A DNA stretch of 10,031 nucleotides, taken from positions 1 through 10,031 of the forward strand of contig JAGHAW010000047.1 in assembly GCA_021161305.1 (NCBI GenBank). Reading direction: 5' to 3'. The notes under the pieces were generated by a model. The model worked only from the letters and a program-made list of their open reading frames with translations. It had not been told where the DNA came from and did no database searches. This document shows, in pieces, positions 5,209 to 10,031 of the stretch; position 1 is the stretch's first letter, and every line of letters starts with the position of its first letter. The stretch comes from Sulfurimonas sp. GTDB lineage: Bacteria > Campylobacterota > Campylobacteria > Campylobacterales > Sulfurimonadaceae. The position numbers and the translations under genes were made by a program.

Positions 5209-7362
5209 TTGGGACTAAGTCAGGTAGATATTGAAAAAGTCAGACATCTACACGATGTTGACTCGGCAACAGACTACCTCTTTTCACATATGAAAATATC
5301 TAAAGCTTTAGAAGATGCTTTGGATTACTCCTCTCAGGCTCATATTAATCAGTTTAGAAAGAGTGGTGAGCCATATATTGTACACCCTATCTTAGTAGCA
5401 AGTATTGTTTCATCTATAACAAATGACGAATTGATGGCTATAGCAGCACTTTTGCATGATGTAGTTGAAGATACTCCTATAACTATAGATGAAATTGCAG
5501 ATAAATTCGGTAAAGATGTAGCACACCTTGTTGAGGGTTTAACTAAAATTGATGATATAAGAGATACAGAATTGGTTCCATCAAGTTCAGATGAAAAGCT
5601 TGTTGTTTCTGCTCTATCTTTTAGAAAGATGCTTTTGGCAAGTATTGATGATGTTCGAGTTTTAGTTATAAAGCTATGTGACAGACTTCATAATATGTTA
5701 ACTCTTGATTCACTTCCTCCACATAAACAGCTTCGTATTGCTGAAGAGACACTTGTAGTTTATGCACCGATTGCACATCGTTTGGGTATCTCTTTTTTAA
5801 AAAATATACTAGAAGATTTGAGTTTTGGGTATCTTTTTAAAGAGGAAAAACATCATATAGACAACTATCTTGATTCTAATTTTCATGCTATTGAGATGAA
5901 ACTCGAAGAGTTTAAGCAGTTAATGCAAAAACTTCTGATAACTAATGGGTTTTGTGAAGATGAAGTAGAGATAATATCTCGTGTAAAACACAGGTATTCT
6001 ATATATCTAAAAATGCAGAGAAAAGGTGTTGGAATCGATGAAGTTCTTGATCTTTTAGCTGTTAGAATTTTAACTCAAGATCCAGTAAAATGTTACAAGA
6101 TTTTAGGTTTAATCCATCTACATTTTCGTCCATTGTCATCAAGATTTAAAGATTATATTGCTATTGCAAAAGATAATGGTTATCAGACTATTCATACAAC
6201 AGTTTTTTATAATACGGCTATATTTGAAGTGCAGATTAGAACTTTTGAAATGCATAAAACTGCTGAACTCGGTGTTGCTGCACACTGGAAATATAAAAGT
6301 GGCGGGAACAATATAAAACTTGATTGGTTAAACAATCTTGGTTATCAAAATGAGTCTGTAGAAGATTTCTATGAGCTTATTAAAAATGACCTTTATAGCG
6401 ATGACATAGTTGTCTTTTCTCCTAAAGGTAAGCCTTATACACTTCCTCGTGGTGCGGTTGCTCTTGATTATGCTTATGCAGTTCACAGTGAGGTGGGTAA
6501 TTGTGCAGATTCTTCTCTTATCAATAAAACAAGAGCACCTCTTTTATCAGAGTTGCATAATGGAGATATTGTTAAGATAAATATAGTTGATGATACAGTT
6601 ACAAGATGCAGTTGGATAGATGCAGTTAAAACATCTAAGGCTAAAGCGAATATGCGTACAAATTGTAATGCCAGAATTCGTGATATAAACTTTAAATCTA
6701 GTGTAAATATAGTCTCAACAGCGATGAATTTAAATCATGCAAGAGTAGAAGAGTGGTTTGAAACAATCAATTGTGAAAGACGATCAAACATACCTTGTGA
6801 TATTGATAATTATCGTGAAGTGATAAATAAATATACGACAGAGATTAGTAAAAATAGCAGGTTTAAAGGTTTTTTATCCAGACATAGATTTAAGTTGAAA
6901 TCCACGGTGATTTCCGGTATAGAAATATTTAGTATATCAAATATTTCAGATGTTGTCTTTGACTACTGCTGCCATCCAAAAGTAGGAGATGAGATAGTTG
7001 CTTTCTTAGAAAAAGGTAAAGCACATGTTCATCATAAAATGTGTAAAAATGCTATGAAGAAGATGGAAGTACATGAAAAAATGCTCTTTGTAAGATGGGA
7101 GAGACAAAATATTTATCATTACAATGTAATAGTATCACTTCACAATGAGAAAGGTGCTTTGGCAAAATTTTTAACATATTTGGTAAAATTAAATATAGAT
7201 ATTAGTTTGGTAGAACTAGGTAAAGATAGTGGTGATTATATTCGCTATTGTGAAATTGGTTTTGAGTCAAATGAAGCGGACATTAACACTCTTCGTGCTA
7301 AAATAGAGAAAAAAATAAAAGTGATACATCTAATTTGTACAGATGATGCTTATAAAAATTAA
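5209..7362 (+). CDS. spoT: Bifunctional (p)ppGpp synthetase/hydrolase (RelA/SpoT homologue, Rel type)
   Basis: A 717-residue long RSH enzyme that makes and destroys (p)ppGpp, the stringent-response alarmone. Domains in order: HD hydrolase, about 30-190, with RKSGEPYIVHP (H59), LLHDVVEDT (H83, D84, E87, D88) and KLCDRLHNM (D158, N162) all intact; synthetase, about 250-365, with VKHRYSIYLKMQ, DLLAVRI, the basic RFKD motif (312-315) typical of bifunctional enzymes, NGYQTIHT and EVQIRTFEMH; TGS, about 398-460, with HSEVGN (H426); a zinc-finger-like CC domain with CCHP (587-590), H608 and C612; ACT/RRM, about 636-708. Both activities are predicted functional. The loop before EVQIRT is about one residue shorter than the usual GPxGxP turn. 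Translation probably starts at TTG, 4 bases after rpoZ, so the two are coupled. From knowledge of the phylum it is probably the only long RSH in the cell. Confidence 0.95.
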   Translation: MGLSQVDIEKVRHLHDVDSATDYLFSHMKISKALEDALDYSSQAHINQFRKSGEPYIVHPILVASIVSSITNDELMAIAALLHDVVEDTPITIDEIADKFGKDVAHLVEGLTKIDDIRDTELVPSSSDEKLVVSALSFRKMLLASIDDVRVLVIKLCDRLHNMLTLDSLPPHKQLRIAEETLVVYAPIAHRLGISFLKNILEDLSFGYLFKEEKHHIDNYLDSNFHAIEMKLEEFKQLMQKLLITNGFCEDEVEIISRVKHRYSIYLKMQRKGVGIDEVLDLLAVRILTQDPVKCYKILGLIHLHFRPLSSRFKDYIAIAKDNGYQTIHTTVFYNTAIFEVQIRTFEMHKTAELGVAAHWKYKSGGNNIKLDWLNNLGYQNESVEDFYELIKNDLYSDDIVVFSPKGKPYTLPRGAVALDYAYAVHSEVGNCADSSLINKTRAPLLSELHNGDIVKINIVDDTVTRCSWIDAVKTSKAKANMRTNCNARIRDINFKSSVNIVSTAMNLNHARVEEWFETINCERRSNIPCDIDNYREVINKYTTEISKNSRFKGFLSRHRFKLKSTVISGIEIFSISNISDVVFDYCCHPKVGDEIVAFLEKGKAHVHHKMCKNAMKKMEVHEKMLFVRWERQNIYHYNVIVSLHNEKGALAKFLTYLVKLNIDISLVELGKDSGDYIRYCEIGFESNEADINTLRAKIEKKIKVIHLICTDDAYKN

Positions 7363-7379
7363 TTAGGGATATATTTAGA

Positions 7380-8579
7380 ATGTTACAAGAAGCTTTAAGA
7401 GAGATAGATAGAGGTAGTGCTGAGATTATAGACAACGAGAGAATTGAAAAACTTTTAAAAGCGTACTTTGATGAGGGGAAAAATTATACAGTAAAATGTG
7501 GTTTTGATCCAACTGCACCTGATTTACATCTGGGGCATACTGTACTTTTACAAAAACTTGCGACATTTCAAAAATATGGAGCAGTAGTTCAGTTTCTTAT
7601 AGGTGATTTTACTGCAACTATTGGTGATCCAACTGGCAAAAGTGCTACTAGAAAAGTTTTGACAAAAGATGAGATAAGACAAAATATTGCAAGTTATACC
7701 ACTCAAGCTTTTAAGATTTTAGATAAGAGTAAAACTGAGATAGTCTATAACAACGATTGGTTAGAAAAACTTGGTGCTTCGGGTATGCTTGAGTTATCAT
7801 CAACTTTAACAGTTGCAAGAATGTTAGAGAGAGATGATTTTTCAAAAAGATTTGCTTCTAATACGCCTATAGCAGTTAGTGAGTTTATGTATCCACTGCT
7901 TCAAGGTTATGATAGTGTCTATCTTAAAAGTGATATCGAAATAGGTGGAACAGACCAAAAGTTTAATCTTTTAATGGGTCGCCAATTGCAAAAAACTTAC
8001 AATGTTAAAAAGCAACAAGCCGTGCTTATGATGCCTATTTTAGAGGGTCTTGACGGTGTACAAAAGATGAGCAAATCTTTAGGTAACTATATAGGTGTAT
8101 CAGATAAAGCAAATGATATGTTCGGAAAAGTTTTAAGTATATCAGATGACTTAATGTGGAGATATTTTGAACTTCTTAGTACAAAATCTTTAGATGAAAT
8201 AGCTACGCTTAAAAGTGGTGTTGAAGATGGTTCTTTACATCCTAAAAAGGTTAAAGAAGATTTGGCATCAGAGATAACTACAAGATTTCACTCAGAAGAA
8301 GATGCTCAAAATGCAAAAGCAGAGTTTGAAAAAGTTCACGCAAAAAGTCAAATTCCAACAGATATTACCGAGTTTAGTTGTGATGGAGAGATTTGGATAG
8401 CAAAAGCATTAGTAGATTGTAACATTGAGCCATCAACTTCTCAAGCTAGAAGAGATATTAAGCAAGGTGCTGTTAAAATAAACCAAGAGAAAATATCTGA
8501 TATACAGTTACAACTTCAAGTTGGTGAGTATGTGCTTCAAGTCGGAAAAAGAAAATTTGCAAAGTTAAAGGTTAATTAG
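7380..8579 (+). CDS. tyrS: Tyrosyl-tRNA synthetase
   Basis: A 399-residue class I aminoacyl-tRNA synthetase that charges tRNA-Tyr in the cytoplasm. The nucleotide fold shows CGFDPTAPDLHLGHT with the HIGH-type HLGH at 50-53, IGDFTATIGDPTGKSATR (74-91), the tyrosine-pocket and dimer region EFMYPLLQGYDSVYL (168-182) and IEIGGTDQKFN (187-197), and the KMSKS loop at 229-233. The C-terminal S4 RNA-binding domain (about 337-397) contains PSTSQARRDIKQGAVKIN. Length and motif spelling fit the TyrZ-like bacterial type rather than the E. coli TyrS type. AGGG at 7365-7368 is 11 bases before the ATG, a rather long spacing. The gene lies 17 bases after spoT and its stop directly abuts the next ATG, so it sits in the same transcription unit. 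No T-box or other leader is seen. Confidence 0.97.
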   Translation: MLQEALREIDRGSAEIIDNERIEKLLKAYFDEGKNYTVKCGFDPTAPDLHLGHTVLLQKLATFQKYGAVVQFLIGDFTATIGDPTGKSATRKVLTKDEIRQNIASYTTQAFKILDKSKTEIVYNNDWLEKLGASGMLELSSTLTVARMLERDDFSKRFASNTPIAVSEFMYPLLQGYDSVYLKSDIEIGGTDQKFNLLMGRQLQKTYNVKKQQAVLMMPILEGLDGVQKMSKSLGNYIGVSDKANDMFGKVLSISDDLMWRYFELLSTKSLDEIATLKSGVEDGSLHPKKVKEDLASEITTRFHSEEDAQNAKAEFEKVHAKSQIPTDITEFSCDGEIWIAKALVDCNIEPSTSQARRDIKQGAVKINQEKISDIQLQLQVGEYVLQVGKRKFAKLKVN

Positions 8580-9671
8580 ATGAGTTTTGAGTCTTTTAAA
8601 ATTGGAAAATATGTTATTGAGAAGCCTATTGTTCAAGGTGGCATGGGTCTTGGGATTAGTTGGGATCAACTTGCCGGAACCGTATCAAAAGAGGGTGGTT
8701 TAGGTGTAATAAGTTCAGTCGGTACTGGCTATTATGATAACAAAGCCTATGCAAAAAAACTTGTAGATGGTAGACCATTTACAGAAAAAAACTTTTATTC
8801 AAAAGAGGGTTTTGATGCTATTATTAAAAATGCACGAAAGATAAGTGGTGATAAACCATTAGCAGCAAATGTTCTTTATGCTATAAATGATTATGGTCGT
8901 GTTATAAGAGATGCTTGCGAATCAGGTATAGATATTATTATTACCGGTGCGGGGCTTCCTACGAATATGCCAGAGTTTACAGAGGGTTATCCAGATGTTG
9001 CACTTGTTCCAATAGTTTCATCTGCTAAAGCACTTAAGATTATTTGTAAAAGATGGCAAAAAAGATATAACAGACTTCCTGATGCAGTTGTGCTAGAGGG
9101 TCCAAAAAGTGGCGGGCATCAAGGTTTCTCTTATGAGGATTGTAAAAAAGAGGAAAATCGGTTAGAAAATCTAGTGGCTCCAGTTGTTGCTGAGGCTGCT
9201 CTTTGGGGTGGAATTCCAGTTATCGCTGCTGGTGGTATTTGGGATAAAAATGACATAGAGGAGATGATGGCTCTTGGTGCAACTGCAGTTCAAATGGGAA
9301 CTCGTTTTATTGGTACTTTTGAGTGTGATGCACATGAAAACTTTAAACAAGTTCTTTTGGATGCAAAAGAGGATGATATACAGCTAATGGGTTCTCCGGT
9401 TGGTTATCCTGCACAAGGAATAAGAACAAATTTAACTAAGATGGTTGAAAAGAGAGAGGGTCCGGCAATCAAGTGTATTTCTAACTGTGTAGCTCCTTGT
9501 AAGCGTGGAGAAGAGGCTAGGGTGGTTGGCTTTTGTATAGCAGACAGACTTAGCGATGCTTATAACGGTAACTTAGAAACTGGTCTTTTCTTTTCTGGTA
9601 CAAATGGATATAGATTAGATAAAATAATCTCTGTAAAAGAGTTGATGGACAAATTAACTAAAGGCGAATAA
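8580..9671 (+). CDS. Nitronate monooxygenase / 2-nitropropane dioxygenase family flavoprotein
   Basis: A 363-residue FMN-dependent TIM-barrel protein. Signs of the family: PIVQGGMGLGISW near the N-terminus (16-28), a GGLGVISSVG loop (39-48), ITGAGLP (121-127), GPKSGGHQGF with the family histidine H180, and the phosphate-binding IPVIAAGGIWDKNDIEEMMALGATAVQMGTRF region (212-243). Characterised members oxidise nitronates such as propionate-3-nitronate; FabK enoyl-ACP reductase shares the fold, so the reaction here is not certain. A C-terminal set of four cysteines, C299, C303, C307 and C319 (CxxxCxxxC then 11 residues then C), suggests a bound metal or iron-sulfur cluster and marks a subfamily I associate with anaerobic and microaerophilic bacteria. 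AAAGG at 8567-8571 precedes an ATG that directly follows the tyrS stop. A homologue occupies the same place in Helicobacter, by memory. Confidence 0.85.
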   Translation: MSFESFKIGKYVIEKPIVQGGMGLGISWDQLAGTVSKEGGLGVISSVGTGYYDNKAYAKKLVDGRPFTEKNFYSKEGFDAIIKNARKISGDKPLAANVLYAINDYGRVIRDACESGIDIIITGAGLPTNMPEFTEGYPDVALVPIVSSAKALKIICKRWQKRYNRLPDAVVLEGPKSGGHQGFSYEDCKKEENRLENLVAPVVAEAALWGGIPVIAAGGIWDKNDIEEMMALGATAVQMGTRFIGTFECDAHENFKQVLLDAKEDDIQLMGSPVGYPAQGIRTNLTKMVEKREGPAIKCISNCVAPCKRGEEARVVGFCIADRLSDAYNGNLETGLFFSGTNGYRLDKIISVKELMDKLTKGE

Positions 9672-9678
9672 AACTCAA

Positions 9679-10031
9679 ATGTTTCGTCTTTTAACACTAC
9701 TTTTACTACTTGTACTCTCTCTATCTGCCCTAAGTGACAGTGAGATTCTAAAACGAGCTGATGGTTTTATGAGAGATGGCAGTAAGAGCAATCAGTTTCG
9801 TGCGTATAATGATTACAAAAACCTATATCTTCGTGCCATTATGTCTGAAAATTCAAATCTTAAATATCGTTCATTGCAAGGTATAGTCAAGAGTGGGAAA
9901 AGACTTCATATAGATGTTTCACAATATTCTAACGAGCTTTCAACCATTAAGCCTAAAACTTCATATAAAGTACCAAAATCAAAACCTAGAATTAAATCAA
10001 CAAAAAAAAGTAAGATTAGAGTTAAATCTTC
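9679..10031 (+). CDS. Secreted protein, N-terminal part; probable N-acetylmuramoyl-L-alanine amidase (3' end outside window)
   Basis: An open frame runs from ATG 9679 past the window edge: 117 codons and two bases. It begins with a signal peptide (MFRLLTLLLLLVLSLSALS, cleavage probably near residues 17-19). A helical, lysine/arginine-rich region follows, with SDSEILKRADGFMRDGSKSN, AYNDYKNLYLRAIMSE and YRSLQGIVKSGKRLHIDVS. From about residue 93 there is a very basic low-complexity stretch rich in K, S and P (KPKTSYKVPKSKPRIKSTKK). This N-terminal pattern, and the position after the NMO gene, match my memory of the AmiA-type cell-wall amidases of Campylobacterota, whose catalytic Amidase_3 domain would lie downstream and is not visible. 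The only nearby ribosome site, AAAGG at 9660-9664, is 14 bases from the ATG, an unusually long spacing. That an exported protein starts here is well supported; the amidase call is moderate. Confidence 0.68.
   Translation, partial: MFRLLTLLLLLVLSLSALSDSEILKRADGFMRDGSKSNQFRAYNDYKNLYLRAIMSENSNLKYRSLQGIVKSGKRLHIDVSQYSNELSTIKPKTSYKVPKSKPRIKSTKKSKIRVKS

Noticed and set aside
1..10031. Defence system, CRISPR array, insertion sequence or tRNA
   Set aside because: No repeat-spacer pattern, transposase, inverted-repeat ends, nuclease or toxin-antitoxin gene, or cloverleaf was seen on either strand; nearly all bases are explained by recognisable genes.

Overview
The window is AT-rich, densely coded DNA with every gene on the plus strand. 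It looks like a Campylobacterota (Epsilonproteobacteria) chromosome, most like the free-living sulfur oxidisers such as Sulfurimonas. This rests on base composition, protein character and the gene order pyrH-rpoZ-spoT-tyrS-NMO-amidase. From memory, Helicobacter pylori has the same order around HP0777 to HP0772. The genus is an inference, not something the sequence proves.

Left half (1-4139): a tightly packed run of six genes with gaps of at most 17 bases and one stop/start overlap. In order they are the 3' end of a TDT/SLAC1-family membrane transporter, a membrane-anchored DUF302 protein, a small NifU-domain iron-sulfur protein, a DsbD_2/TauE-SafE-like membrane protein with paired cysteines, an ArsP_2-type permease (the 'putative manganese transporter' family) and a major facilitator transporter. 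It reads as one accessory operon for membrane transport and metal, thiol or sulfur handling. The substrates cannot be read from the sequence.

Middle (4140-4239): a 100-base gap with no convincing terminator and a perfect TATAAT -10 box just upstream of pyrH. This is the likely promoter of the second transcription unit.

Right half (4240-10031): a housekeeping run of UMP kinase (pyrH), RNA polymerase omega (rpoZ), a full-length bifunctional (p)ppGpp synthetase/hydrolase (spoT/rel), tyrosyl-tRNA synthetase (tyrS), a nitronate monooxygenase-family flavoprotein and the 5' end of a secreted protein that resembles epsilonproteobacterial N-acetylmuramoyl-L-alanine amidases. Spacing is 32, 4, 17, 0 and 7 bases. 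The unit joins pyrimidine nucleotide supply, transcription, the stringent response, tRNA charging and possibly cell-wall remodelling.

I see no mobile element, CRISPR array, tRNA, rRNA or obvious defence system. The points most worth following up are the accessory metal/redox transport operon and the omega subunit, which lacks the N-terminal MAR motif needed for ppGpp site 1 although its gene is 4 bases from the ppGpp synthetase gene.
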